64,000 nt of DNA from Melioribacter sp. (GTDB lineage: Bacteria; Bacteroidota; Ignavibacteria; Ignavibacteriales; Melioribacteraceae). Below, piece after piece: positions 16,845-25,935 of this stretch (positions are counted from its first letter, which is position 1; each line of letters starts with the position of its first letter). The notes beneath the pieces were generated by a model. It saw nothing but the letters and a program-made list of their open reading frames with translations, made no database searches and was not told the origin of the DNA. The position numbers were made by a program, and so were the translations under genes. The DNA is taken from positions 1 to 64,000 of the forward strand of contig DYHW01000004.1 in NCBI GenBank assembly GCA_020723965.1, written 5' to 3'.

Positions 16845-19678
16845 TTTAATAAAATCATTTTTTTTGTTTGAGAAAAATTTCCCGCGCGCAATGTGTAGAA
16901 ATAAACGCCGCTTGGTAATTGATAATTGCGAATTGAAAATTGCGAATTATAAATTCCGGGTTGTTTTAATTCATCTACAAGCGTTACCAAATCCCTTCCC
17001 AATAAATCACATACTTTTAATTGAACTTTGCTTGTGACGGCAATTTGATATTTAATAGTTGTGCTTGGGTTAAACGGATTGGGATAGTTTTGATAAAGCA
17101 GAAATTCTGTTGGTAAATTCTTTTCTTCACTTATATTCGTATAAATGTCTATATATTTATTTCTGCTCTGCTTTATCGAATTTCGCAAATCATTCAACTC
17201 TTTTCCGGCGGCAATACTGAATGCAATTTTTATAGATTCGTTTGCATGAATGCTATACGGTCCCCCCGACACAACAAAAGATATATCCGAAACCGGAACT
17301 TTCTCTTTAACTATTCCGCTCGAAATCGAGAGCCACTTTTCGCCATCCGTATAACCGTCTGCATCAAACAAGCGAACATCGCCGCTCGTAGCCGAATTAT
17401 CGATGGGATAATATCCATATTTATCGGAAGAGATTAGCGCGGCGCCTACAATTGTATTTTCTTTTGAAACATCTTTGCAATAAGCGTAACCGAAATTTTC
17501 TGCTGTATCATAAGCTGTTGTATCGATGTTGGGATCATCTGCGGGAATATCCCAATCAAAAAAATAACCTGCATAAAAGTTGCCGATATTCTGCATACTT
17601 TTATTTTTCAGCTCTGCTTCAAGAATTACAAATTTATCATTCGGCGTTCGCTCAAAACTATAAGAATTGAGCTTTGTTTCAATTCCTAGTGCGTTTGCGC
17701 CGGCGCCGTTATCATTAAAAATTGTTTTTCCGGTTTGATTGCCGATCGGATCAGACGCGATCTTTATCGGTTGAAGCATTACAAAATCGGCGCTTTGCTT
17801 ATCGGTAATGCGCGCTGCGTCCATTACTTTGTTTGATGCTGTTCCATAGATAAACGCTCCCTCAAACAACAAATTATCGCCGTTATCATATTTAAAACCA
17901 ATTCCTTCTCTGTTCTCCGGATAGTCATTAAACCCAAGCGCTCCTTTGCTTGTTACGCTCATCGTTATTTTGTTTGCGTCATGAGTATCGTAAGTTGGAT
18001 TTACGCGAACAGAGAACCATTGAAAATCGGAATACGTGCCGGAAGAAAACTTCAAAAGGAAATGAACTTCGTGATTATATGGCGCGCCTTGAAGTATGGC
18101 AAATTTAAATATATATCCATTCATCAAAGTTTGCTTTGAATCAATAGAGACTACGTTCCCCGTAAGCAGAGAAACAACAATCGATTTATCTGCAGTTTCA
18201 GCGCTAACATTTATATTTTCCGCTTTGCTCAAATAATTTGTTAACGAAATAGATACTTCTATTTCTTCTCCTGTTTCAAATAATCCGTTTCCATTCCCTT
18301 TGTCCGCGTATTTAATATCAGTTGCTCTTACTGAGATAGTGTTTGTTTCGCTAACAGCTCTAAACGCATTTATTCTCCCTTTTCCCAATAAATATTTTAA
18401 ACTGTCCTCATTTACGGAATAAACATTATCACTTGTTACACGAATTTGTTCGGCTATTTGAAGCGGCGTGTAATTTGGAAATTTTGCTGCTACCAATCCA
18501 GCCAATCCGGAAACAAGAGGCGCAGACATTGATGAACCGCTTGCCATTTGATAATACTTGTTATTCGGCGGCAGTTTGGGCCAAGTTGACCAAATAAAAG
18601 TTCCGGGCGCCATTGCATCAATTGCTCGTCCGTAATTCCCCTGCGAGAATTTCGTGTCGTCATTATTGCCCCATGCTACAGAAAAGACTCCTCTGTAACT
18701 CGCCGGATAAAATGGATCGATCTTGTTCTCGTTTCCAGCGGCAGCAACAACAAGCGCTCCTTTTGAAGTTGCGTAATCAATTATTTCTTGCTCGTAGCGC
18801 GAATAGCTGTAGCCGCCCCAACTGCAGTTAATTACTTTTGCGCCTTTATCTGCAGCATATTTAATTGCCTCGAATCCGTAATAAATAAATGGCGCGCCGT
18901 TGGCATCTCGTTTATCGCTTCGCGAAGCTTTTACTGGCAGTATTGTGCAATTATATCCAATTGACGCTACCCCAATTTTATTATTAGTTGCCGCTGCCGC
19001 TATTCCTGCAACGTGAGTACCATGATATGCGTTCCGATTATTTGGCGCTATATCTTCACGAGGATTGTCGTCTGGCAGCCCATTCAGTCCGCCGAAATCA
19101 TATCCTATAACTTTTTCGCTTCCATCTTTTAAAATGTTTGCCGAAAGATCAGGATGATCCCACTCAACGCCGGTATCTACAATGGCAACAAGAACAGAAG
19201 TATCCCCCTTGGTTACATCCCACGCCTGAGGCGCATATATTTTGTTCAAGTGATTTTGTTCTCCTGCTTGGAAGAGAGAATCATTTGGTGTGTGGACAAT
19301 GCGGTGAACATATTTTGGTTCTGCATATTCGATTTCAGGCGATTTAGATATTCTTGTTGAGAGGGTTATCGGATCGTCAAGAGATCTATATTCTAATTGA
19401 TAGATGTTGCTTAAGGTTTCTTCACCTTTATTAAGTTGAACTCCCGCTGCTGGAAACATCTGTATTACATTTCGCGCCTCAAATGGGGAAAAATTTTTCT
19501 TTAAGAAAGATTGAAGTACTGCTTGCTGCCCGGCATAACCATTTTTGAATTTCACAACCAGAGTGTTAGAAATGTAATATGAATTTCCTTTTTGAATAAT
19601 CTCTTGTGCATAAAGAGCAAAAGAAAAAAGAAGAAGAAAAAGTGTGAGCGTTTTTATTCTACAAATATTTCTTGGCAC
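16841..19678 (-). CDS. Secreted subtilisin-like protease with type IX-like sorting domain
   Basis: S8 serine protease. A signal peptide ends near residue 24 (FALYAQ). A prodomain-like stretch (about 35-130, KSPEIEYAEPKYV) precedes the catalytic domain, where the triad is visible: D168 in IVDTG, H219 in HGTHVAG and S383 in GSSMSAP, with oxyanion N316 in AAAGNEN. Beta-rich regions follow. The last about 85 residues carry LYQNYPNPFNPSTTIKY ... LPSGVYFYTL ... TKKMILLK, a C-terminal sorting domain of the type IX/Por kind abundant in Ignavibacteria, so the protein is probably exported to the surface. The start is GTG. A 14-bp-period direct repeat lies inside the sorting-domain coding region (see separate entry). 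Confidence 0.93.
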   Translation of the reverse strand: MPRNICRIKTLTLFLLLFSFALYAQEIIQKGNSYYISNTLVVKFKNGYAGQQAVLQSFLKKNFSPFEARNVIQMFPAAGVQLNKGEETLSNIYQLEYRSLDDPITLSTRISKSPEIEYAEPKYVHRIVHTPNDSLFQAGEQNHLNKIYAPQAWDVTKGDTSVLVAIVDTGVEWDHPDLSANILKDGSEKVIGYDFGGLNGLPDDNPREDIAPNNRNAYHGTHVAGIAAAATNNKIGVASIGYNCTILPVKASRSDKRDANGAPFIYYGFEAIKYAADKGAKVINCSWGGYSYSRYEQEIIDYATSKGALVVAAAGNENKIDPFYPASYRGVFSVAWGNNDDTKFSQGNYGRAIDAMAPGTFIWSTWPKLPPNNKYYQMASGSSMSAPLVSGLAGLVAAKFPNYTPLQIAEQIRVTSDNVYSVNEDSLKYLLGKGRINAFRAVSETNTISVRATDIKYADKGNGNGLFETGEEIEVSISLTNYLSKAENINVSAETADKSIVVSLLTGNVVSIDSKQTLMNGYIFKFAILQGAPYNHEVHFLLKFSSGTYSDFQWFSVRVNPTYDTHDANKITMSVTSKGALGFNDYPENREGIGFKYDNGDNLLFEGAFIYGTASNKVMDAARITDKQSADFVMLQPIKIASDPIGNQTGKTIFNDNGAGANALGIETKLNSYSFERTPNDKFVILEAELKNKSMQNIGNFYAGYFFDWDIPADDPNIDTTAYDTAENFGYAYCKDVSKENTIVGAALISSDKYGYYPIDNSATSGDVRLFDADGYTDGEKWLSISSGIVKEKVPVSDISFVVSGGPYSIHANESIKIAFSIAAGKELNDLRNSIKQSRNKYIDIYTNISEEKNLPTEFLLYQNYPNPFNPSTTIKYQIAVTSKVQLKVCDLLGRDLVTLVDELKQPGIYNSQFSIRNYQLPSGVYFYTLRAGNFSQTKKMILLK
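16921..16955. repeat. Short direct repeat inside the sorting-domain coding region
   Basis: AATTGCGAATT occurs twice (16924-16934 and 16938-16948) with a 14-base period. It encodes, on the minus strand, the N-S-Q-F-S-I-R-N-Y-Q stretch just before LPSGVYFY of the subtilase C-terminal domain. The repeat keeps the frame. Its low-complexity, near-palindromic nature is unlike the flanking coding sequence. Confidence 0.6.
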
Positions 19679-19765
19679 TTGCGTCAGATTTTGTTTTTCA
19701 ACTAATAATATAAAATAACAAAATTTTTTGTCAACTCTTCTCTTCGGCGCAATTTAGCTATTGTG

Positions 19766-20965
19766 TTATGATTTTTTTGCTGGAATTTTTGCAAGCGCTT
19801 GGTCAAGATCATCAATAATATCTTTAGCGTTTTCAATTCCAACCGAAAGACGAACGAGCCCTTCCGTTATACCTGCATCTTTACGCGCTTCGGCGCCCAT
19901 TGACAAGTGAGTCATACTTGCCGGGTGCTGAATCAATGTTTCTACACCGCCAAGACTAACAGCAAGCGCACACAATTTAACCGAGTTCATAACAACTTCG
20001 CCCGCTTTGAAACCGCCTTTTAATTCAAACGAAATCATTCCGCCCGGCGCACTATGCTGTTTCAAGCCGACTTTATAATTGGGGTGACTTTTCAATCCGG
20101 GGTAGCGCACCCATTTTACTTTTGAATGATTTTCAATATACTCTGCTATTAGCTGGGCATTCTCACAATGTCTCTGCATCCGGATCGATAATGTCTTTAA
20201 CCCTCTGTGAACTAAAAATGAATTGAACGGATCAATTACTCCGCCAAGCTGGTTCAAAGTTTTTCTCATCTTTAAATACATCTCTTCATCTTTTACAACT
20301 ATGATTCCGGCAACAACATCTGCGTGTCCGTTCAAAAATTTTGTCATGCTGTGGAGTATCACATCGACACCGAATTTAAAAGGCCGCTGAAGTGCCGGAC
20401 TCATAAAAGTATTATCTATAACGACCAACGCACCTTGTTTATGAGCAATTTTAGATGCCGTTTCCAGATCTGTAATTGTAATCATCGGGTTAGCCGGAGT
20501 TTCGATATAAACAATTTTTGTGTTCGACTTCATCGCTTTTTCGATTGAGCCATCGATATCGGAATCTACAAAAGTTGATTCGATGCCGAACTTGCTCATG
20601 ATTGATTGAAGCAAAGTAAGAGTTGGACCATAAACAGATTTTGAACAGACTACATGATCGCCCGATTTGAGCAGAGCAAAAAAAACTGTGCTTATTGCTG
20701 CCATTCCGCTTGCACATCCCAATGCTTTGTGCCCGCCTTCTAATTCTGCAACTGCATTTTCCATTGCTTCGATTGTGGGATTTTTCATGCGTGTGTAGAT
20801 ATATCCCTCGGCTTCTCCTTTAAAGAGAGCCGCTCCGTGTTCTGCCGATTCAAACTTAAATGTTGATGTTTGATATATTGGCGGGACAACAGGGCCAAAT
20901 TCATAATCGGAGATTCCCGAGTGAACACATTTTGAGTCGAACTGTAGTTTTTTGTTGTGTAACAT
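19766..20965 (-). CDS. Trans-sulfuration PLP enzyme (methionine gamma-lyase / cystathionine gamma-synthase-lyase family)
   Basis: Fold-type I PLP enzyme of sulfur amino acid metabolism. Visible family marks are YTRMKNPT, GCASGMAAIS, the PLP-Asp region VVIDNTF, the Schiff-base lysine in HSMTKFLNGHADVVAG and the C-terminal SLGGVETLIQHPASMTH...GLVRLSVGIE. The position occupied by the mechanistic Cys of classic methionine gamma-lyases (YGCT) is YGPT here, so beta/gamma-elimination specificity is open. I start at ATG 20965 (MLHNKKLQFD...) because the family begins there; a longer frame would run into the upstream gene. Confidence 0.88.
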   Translation of the reverse strand: MLHNKKLQFDSKCVHSGISDYEFGPVVPPIYQTSTFKFESAEHGAALFKGEAEGYIYTRMKNPTIEAMENAVAELEGGHKALGCASGMAAISTVFFALLKSGDHVVCSKSVYGPTLTLLQSIMSKFGIESTFVDSDIDGSIEKAMKSNTKIVYIETPANPMITITDLETASKIAHKQGALVVIDNTFMSPALQRPFKFGVDVILHSMTKFLNGHADVVAGIIVVKDEEMYLKMRKTLNQLGGVIDPFNSFLVHRGLKTLSIRMQRHCENAQLIAEYIENHSKVKWVRYPGLKSHPNYKVGLKQHSAPGGMISFELKGGFKAGEVVMNSVKLCALAVSLGGVETLIQHPASMTHLSMGAEARKDAGITEGLVRLSVGIENAKDIIDDLDQALAKIPAKKS

Positions 20966-20981
20966 AATCTTTTCTGCCCGA

Positions 20982-21401
20982 TTATAACTTTTCAACATCG
21001 TCGAGACCTTTGTTTCTTTTGACGGCTTTTTCATTTTTTTTAATTGCCTCCAAAATAAATTTTTCAGCCCACGTTAAACTACTTACTACTACTTTACCAA
21101 GTTCATATACAATTGGCTGCAAATTGATTTCATTTTTTTGAGAGGAATTGATTGTAATAGACTTTGAGGTATATCCAATATGAGAAAAAGTTAACTTATA
21201 GGAAAGGGAGTCAATTGTGATTCTAAAATGACCATCACGGTTTGAAACAGTTCCATAATTTGTATTCATTACTTGAATATTAGTATAAGGCAGAAGGGCG
21301 CCCGTTTCAGCGTCTTTTACCAGACCACTGATTGATATTTTTGGGCAATGAACGTTAGAATAGAGCGCTATAATAATTATTAAGAGGATTTTCATTCTCA
21401 T
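20982..21401 (-). CDS. Short carboxypeptidase-regulatory-like protein, probably truncated
   Basis: 139 residues. A signal peptide (about 1-19) is followed by a carboxypeptidase-regulatory-like/CarbopepD_reg_2 domain (about 23-110: ISGLVKDAETGALLPYTNIQVMNTNYGTVSNRDGHF...LTFSHIGYTS). In Bacteroidota this domain heads TonB-dependent receptors and DUF5686-type outer-membrane proteins that run for several hundred residues. Here the chain ends about 25 residues later, in a helix-like A-E-K-F-I-L-E-A-I-K-K segment similar to the junction in DUF5686 proteins, and the PLP-enzyme gene starts 16 bases on. It is therefore likely the remaining 5' part of a longer gene, or a stand-alone secreted domain. 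Confidence 0.6.
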   Translation of the reverse strand: MRMKILLIIIIALYSNVHCPKISISGLVKDAETGALLPYTNIQVMNTNYGTVSNRDGHFRITIDSLSYKLTFSHIGYTSKSITINSSQKNEINLQPIVYELGKVVVSSLTWAEKFILEAIKKNEKAVKRNKGLDDVEKL

Positions 21402-21510
21402 AATTTTTCCGGCTATTTACGAAAACTATGGGCAATGGAGTTTATAATTAATAAGAACCTCAAACTAACTCTTGATTATCGAACTGAATGTTTTTGTCGT
21501 GCGGCATGAT

Positions 21511-21963
21511 TTACTCTCCGGTTTGAGTTAAGCTTTCAATGTCAGCTAGATCTTTCAATCTGCCGGACGCTTTTTTATTTTTGATGAAATCTTCTTTGCT
21601 GATATAATTAATAACCATTCCTGCGCTTTCGGCTATTACGCGGTTTATGTATGCCTCATCAAACTCAACTCCGCTGATGCTCATAATAATATCTATTCTC
21701 ACCGGAGGAACTCCTAGTTGAATCACCAAATTCTTATCCAAGAAATCCGCAGTTCGATATCCGAGAGAAGACAACCCAAATTGGTTTAGAACGTTCTCAA
21801 TTCGTTTTGCATTTTTTTCGCTAACACGAATCCAAATACCTATATCGCCTGTGCTTCGGGGCGCTCCATGAAATCCCAGCGCAAATCCACCTACTACCAA
21901 ATACTCAACGTGGTTTGTGTTTAATAACTCTAATAACTCTTTGAGGTCTTGGTGGAGAACCAT
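21511..21963 (-). CDS. Minimal nucleotidyltransferase-like protein with altered active site
   Basis: 150 residues of the DNA-polymerase-beta-like nucleotidyltransferase superfamily (DUF6036/AbiEii-like group). VVGGFALGFHGAPRSTGDIGIW shows the GG helix start and the D-x-D site, but the second Asp is Gly (GDIGIW; codon GGT where GAT would give Asp). Catalysis may be lost. It overlaps the small upstream gene 21905-22096 by 59 bases. That pair (short helical protein plus nucleotidyltransferase) recurs in many bacteria and is often treated as toxin-antitoxin-like, which is inference here. Confidence 0.75.
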   Translation of the reverse strand: MVLHQDLKELLELLNTNHVEYLVVGGFALGFHGAPRSTGDIGIWIRVSEKNAKRIENVLNQFGLSSLGYRTADFLDKNLVIQLGVPPVRIDIIMSISGVEFDEAYINRVIAESAGMVINYISKEDFIKNKKASGRLKDLADIESLTQTGE

Positions 21964-22096
21964 CTTTTGTCTCGTAAAATTGTTGTCTTAAAAATTCTAT
22001 TGCAGAAATTCTTTCTTCTGCGGTTTTTGAAAGCCAGTACTCAAGGTCGTAATTGTGTTTGTCTTTCAACGATATTTTTCTAATCACTTTTTCCAT
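21905..22096 (-). CDS. Small partner protein of the nucleotidyltransferase pair
   Basis: 63 residues, basic and helical: a start like MEKVIRKISLKDK, then DLEYWLSKTAEERISAIEFLRQQFY and a tail RPQRVIRVIKHK. Similar short proteins are commonly encoded directly before, and overlapping, a minimal nucleotidyltransferase gene. The large 59-base overlap supports translational coupling. An antitoxin-like or regulatory role is possible, but I know of no proven function. Confidence 0.7.
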   Translation of the reverse strand: MEKVIRKISLKDKHNYDLEYWLSKTAEERISAIEFLRQQFYETKDGSPPRPQRVIRVIKHKPR

Positions 22097-22140
22097 ATTA
22101 TTTTTTTTGTCTTTCTAAGGTTTCGGCGATTGTGGGAGAC

Positions 22141-22197
22141 GAAGAATCTCTAATTCATCCTGTTTTAAAGATTCTTCACTCCACCCGACAAGTCGGG
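22141..22197. repeat. Intergenic inverted-repeat element downstream of gyrA
   Basis: Two nested palindromic parts lie between gyrA and the small gene pair. GAAGAATC (22141-22148) is inverted as GATTCTTC (22170-22177), and next to it is a perfect CCCGAC-AA-GTCGGG (22184-22197). Either could form a terminator-like hairpin for gyrA on the minus strand, though no long T-run follows. The wording (ATCCTG..AAAGATTCTTCACTCC) resembles small dispersed repeats of related genomes; copy number cannot be judged from this window. Confidence 0.5.
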
Positions 22198-22223
22198 ATA
22201 GATTCAGAATAACACATTGATTT

Positions 22224-24665
22224 TTACTGTTCGGCTCCTTCTTCTTCAGGAATTACGCGCGCTATATCTGCAATATCGTCGCCTTCATTCAACCGGATCA
22301 GACGAACGCCTTGAGTGTTTCTTCCCATAATGCGAAGATCAGAAACCGCTTGACGTATCACCATTCCGCCCGTTGTAATAATAACCAATTCATCGCCGTC
22401 ATTTACTTCTTTGATCGCAATCAGTTTTCCGTTTCTGTCTGATGTCTTCACTGTAATAACGCCCTTACCGCCACGTTTAGTTAATCTGTAGTCTTCAATC
22501 TCAGAACGTTTTCCAAATCCTTTTTCCGTTACAACCATTAACGTGGTTGCATTGCGTATAACTATCATCCCTATTACAACATCTCCTTTGCTGAGCTTAA
22601 TTCCCCTAACGCCAGTAGCTGTGCGTCCCATATCACGTACATCTTTTTCATTGAAGCGTACCGCCATTCCATTTCTTGTTCCAATGATAATATCGTTCTT
22701 CCCCTCACTCAATTTTGCCTCTATCAAACGATCGCCTGCGGCAAGATTAATTGCGAGAATTCCGCCGCGTCGAATATTTGAGTAAGCCGAGAGAACTGTT
22801 TTCTTAACGGTGCCTTTCTCTGTTACCATCACAATAAATTTATCATCTGTAAATTCTTTAACCGTTACAAAGGCGGTAATGTTTTCTTCTTTATCTTTTT
22901 CTATGAGATTTAGAATCGATCTTCCTTTGGTAGCTCTTCCGCCTTCCGGAATTTCATGAACCTTTAGCCAGTAACATTTTCCTTTATCTGTGAAGAACAT
23001 AATGTAATGATGGGTTGACGCAACGAACATATGCTCGATGAAATCTTCTTCGCGTGTGCCGGCTCCGGTTACTCCCTTGCCGCCGCGTCCTTGTCTGCGG
23101 TAACCGCTAACTGGAAATCGTTTGATAAATCCAGCATGAGAAATAGTTACTACAACGTCTTCTTCTGCTATTATATCTTCCAGCGAGAACTCTTTGAAAT
23201 CGCGGACTATTTCGGTTCTGCGCTCGTCTGCGTATTTTTCTTTCAGAGCCATAAGCTCTTCTTTAATTATCAGCTTTCTTTTCTTTTCACTAGAAAGAAT
23301 CGTTTTTAATTTTTCTATTAGCTTAATCGTCTCTTTGTATTCATCTTCAATTTTTTTTCGTTCAAGTCCTGTTAAGCGCTGCAATCTCATATCAAGAATT
23401 GCCTTGGCTTGAATTTCGGAAAGCTTGAACTTTCTCATCAAGTTTACTTTTGCGGTCTCAACATCGCGCGATTTTTTGATTGTCTCAATAACCGCATCAA
23501 TATTATCGAGCGCAATGATGTATCCTTCCAAGATATGTGCGCGTCTTTCGGCGGCATCAAGATCGAACTGAGTGCGTTTAATTAACACCTCCATTCTGTG
23601 TTCAAGGAAGTACTGCATCATCTGCTGAAGAGTTAATACTTTCGGCTGACCATTTACAAGTGCTAGCATAATAACGCCGAATGTTACTTGCATTGCAGTA
23701 TGTTTGAAAAGTTGGTTCAGTGTAACCGCCGGTTGTCCATCACGTTTTAATTCGATTACGATTCTCATACCGTCGCGGTCTGATTCATCACGTATGTTTG
23801 AGATCCCTTCAACTTTTCCTTCGCGTACTAGGTCTGCTATTTTTTCAATCAGCGACGCTTTATTTACTTGATAAGGAATTTCTGTGATAATTATATTCTC
23901 GCGGTCATTCTTCATCACCTCGATATTTGCTTTTGCGCGGATAACAATTCTTCCTCGCCCAGTTAGAAACGCCTCCTTCACTCCATCGTAACCGTAAATA
24001 ATTCCACCGGTAGGAAAATCCGGAGCTTTAACAAGCTTCATCAAATCTTGAGGAGTGGTTTTTGGATTATCTATAATAGTTACTAGCCCATCAATAATTT
24101 CGCCCAGATTGTGCGGAGGAATATTTGTTGCCATGCCTACTGCAATACCGCTTGCTCCGTTTACCAACAAGTTTGGTAAATAAGATGGAAGAACTGTTGG
24201 CTCTTGTAATGATTCGTCGAAGTTGTTTACAAAATTAACTGTATTCTTATCGAGGTCGCGCAGCATTTCATCTGCAATGCGGGCAAGACGCGCTTCGGTG
24301 TAACGCATTGCCGCGGGGCTGTCCCCATCTACAGAACCAAAGTTCCCCTGTCCGTCTATTAAAGGATAACGCAAAGAAAAATCCTGCACCATTCGAACCA
24401 TCGAATCATAAACCGCCGTATCTCCGTGCGGATGATATTTACCAAGCACTTCGCCCACAATACGCGCGGATTTTTTATATGGTTTATTGTGAGGAACTCC
24501 AAGTTCATGCATCCCGAATAGAACGCGGCGGTGAACCGGTTTAAGTCCGTCTCTTACATCGGGCAGCGCACGCGCAACTATTACGCTCATCGCATAATCG
24601 ATGTAAGATGATTTCATTTCTTCTTCTAAGGAAACGGGTACTACTTTTTCAAATATGGTTGCCAT
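22224..24665 (-). CDS. gyrA: DNA gyrase subunit A
   Basis: Breaks and rejoins DNA in the gyrase A2B2 complex that introduces negative supercoils. The catalytic tyrosine is Y122 in [10 protein letters not shown]. In the quinolone pocket the residues are T83 and D87 ([10 protein letters not shown]), so Thr stands where E. coli has Ser. The C-terminal beta-pinwheel (about residue 500 onward) contains the GyrA box as RRQGRGGKG, which marks it as gyrase rather than topoisomerase IV. The 813-aa length is normal. On the minus strand after gyrB, but separated from it by a restriction-modification cassette. Confidence 0.97.
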   Translation of the reverse strand: MATIFEKVVPVSLEEEMKSSYIDYAMSVIVARALPDVRDGLKPVHRRVLFGMHELGVPHNKPYKKSARIVGEVLGKYHPHGDTAVYDSMVRMVQDFSLRYPLIDGQGNFGSVDGDSPAAMRYTEARLARIADEMLRDLDKNTVNFVNNFDESLQEPTVLPSYLPNLLVNGASGIAVGMATNIPPHNLGEIIDGLVTIIDNPKTTPQDLMKLVKAPDFPTGGIIYGYDGVKEAFLTGRGRIVIRAKANIEVMKNDRENIIITEIPYQVNKASLIEKIADLVREGKVEGISNIRDESDRDGMRIVIELKRDGQPAVTLNQLFKHTAMQVTFGVIMLALVNGQPKVLTLQQMMQYFLEHRMEVLIKRTQFDLDAAERRAHILEGYIIALDNIDAVIETIKKSRDVETAKVNLMRKFKLSEIQAKAILDMRLQRLTGLERKKIEDEYKETIKLIEKLKTILSSEKKRKLIIKEELMALKEKYADERRTEIVRDFKEFSLEDIIAEEDVVVTISHAGFIKRFPVSGYRRQGRGGKGVTGAGTREEDFIEHMFVASTHHYIMFFTDKGKCYWLKVHEIPEGGRATKGRSILNLIEKDKEENITAFVTVKEFTDDKFIVMVTEKGTVKKTVLSAYSNIRRGGILAINLAAGDRLIEAKLSEGKNDIIIGTRNGMAVRFNEKDVRDMGRTATGVRGIKLSKGDVVIGMIVIRNATTLMVVTEKGFGKRSEIEDYRLTKRGGKGVITVKTSDRNGKLIAIKEVNDGDELVIITTGGMVIRQAVSDLRIMGRNTQGVRLIRLNEGDDIADIARVIPEEEGAEQ

Positions 24666-24716
24666 TTGTATGAATTCTGTTTTTTATTTATTAAATCTCT
24701 CTTCTTCGTTTTCATG

Positions 24717-24741
24717 ATAGCGATCATGATATAATCGCTAT
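24717..24741 (-). terminator. Hairpin downstream of the methyltransferase gene
   Basis: A perfect 8-bp inverted repeat, ATAGCGAT (24717-24724) and ATCGCTAT (24734-24741), has a 9-base loop. It lies between the methyltransferase gene and gyrA and overlaps the end of the alternative-frame extension of the methyltransferase (stop at 24738-24740). There is no strong T-run, so it may be a weak terminator or a processing site. Confidence 0.4.
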
Positions 24742-24805
24742 TTATTGTTTCGGGCAAGATTAACAATAAGATCGTGAGCGCGATTTATAAATTCTCTGTT
24801 ATTTG

Positions 24806-25852
24806 TCAAAGTAAAAAAATATTCTTGCTCGTAATAGTGCTCTTTAGAGATAGTCTCGTTTTCTTCATCATCGTAGCTCTTTCCACTAGTCGCTTTGTTT
24901 CCTTTTGATCTTTAGTTGAGTTTCTTTCCCAAAAGACTCCATCGTAATAACCTTGAATTGCTTTCTCCTTTTCTGCTTCGTGCAATCTTTTTTGAGCAAG
25001 ACAAGCATAAGCTTCATCAATCTCTACGCCTGCAAATTTGCGTCCTAGTTTTTTTGCCACTACTGCTGTTGTCCCCACTCCCAAAAACGGATCAAAAACA
25101 AAATCTCCCTTGTTGCTTGAAGCAAGAATAATTTTTGCAAGAAGTTTTTCCGGTTTCTGCGTTGGATGATCAGTATTCTCCGGCATAGACCAGAATGGAA
25201 TTGAGATATCTGTCCAAATATTAGAAGGATAAGTCAACCGAAAATCGCCCTCTTCCGTCTTTTCCCAATCTTTCGGTTCGCCGGTTTCGTTTGTATATAG
25301 CGCAATAATTTTCTTCTTTAGTTTCACTGCTTCTACATTAAAAACAAAATCGTCCGAAACTGTACAGAACCAAATATCTTCTGTGTTATTTTTCCAATTT
25401 TTTTTTGCGCCTCTTCCCTTTTCTCTTTCCCATGTAATTCTGTTTCTAACTTTGAAATGTTTTTCTACAACCTGCTGAATAGCGCCGGACGATTTCCAGT
25501 CGCCGCAAATATATATTGAAGCCGTTTTTTTTAAAGTCGGAATTAGTTTCGTAATCCACGATTCTATCCATTCAGCATATTCAGAGCTTGGCATTTCTTT
25601 AAACGTATTACCGTTAAAGTTTTTTGTTATGTTATACGGCGGATCAACAAATAATAAATCAACAAATCCTTTGGGAAGAAATTCCAGTACTTCAAACAAA
25701 TCTTGGTTGATTGTTTTGTTCTCTATTTGCGTCGGGGTTGTTTGCCCGGATAATTTTATAAGTTCTTTGATGTAAAAGAATTTTTCCTCTTCCGTTAGAG
25801 TAATGGTTTTATTTCTTGGCGCTCTTTTCTTTTCTGTGCTTAATTCTTTCAT
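24806..25852 (-). CDS. DNA methyltransferase (DPPY type), probable 3' frameshift
   Basis: Restriction-modification methyltransferase acting on adenine N6, or less likely cytosine N4. Motif IV DPPYNIT near residue 70 precedes the SAM-binding motif I region DPFLGVGTTAVVAKKLGRKFAGVEID near 265-290, so it is a beta-class enzyme. A start at ATG 25852 is preferred over the TTG one codon upstream. After about residue 313 (STKDQK) the frame becomes basic and low-complexity and stops at 24806. The -1/+1 alternative frame from the same AAAA run (about 24908-24911) stays open for over 50 codons with a natural-looking acidic sequence ending YEQEYFFTL...INRAHDLIVNLARNNK at 24738. A one-base deletion, real or from sequencing, is likely; the intact protein would have 372 residues. 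Confidence 0.85.
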   Translation of the reverse strand: MKELSTEKKRAPRNKTITLTEEEKFFYIKELIKLSGQTTPTQIENKTINQDLFEVLEFLPKGFVDLLFVDPPYNITKNFNGNTFKEMPSSEYAEWIESWITKLIPTLKKTASIYICGDWKSSGAIQQVVEKHFKVRNRITWEREKGRGAKKNWKNNTEDIWFCTVSDDFVFNVEAVKLKKKIIALYTNETGEPKDWEKTEEGDFRLTYPSNIWTDISIPFWSMPENTDHPTQKPEKLLAKIILASSNKGDFVFDPFLGVGTTAVVAKKLGRKFAGVEIDEAYACLAQKRLHEAEKEKAIQGYYDGVFWERNSTKDQKETKRLVERATMMKKTRLSLKSTITSKNIFLL

Positions 25853-25935
25853 CAAATTTTTTTTTAATTGTGGTTTGAGAAAAACTACCTTTTTTAACTA
25901 TAATGTTTCTCTTGTTGAATTTCCAAAATTAGTTT

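Noticed and set aside
24281..24430. Thr83 in GyrA as a drug-resistance mutation
   Set aside because: Thr at this position is a natural variant in many bacterial lineages, so sequence alone gives no sign of selection.
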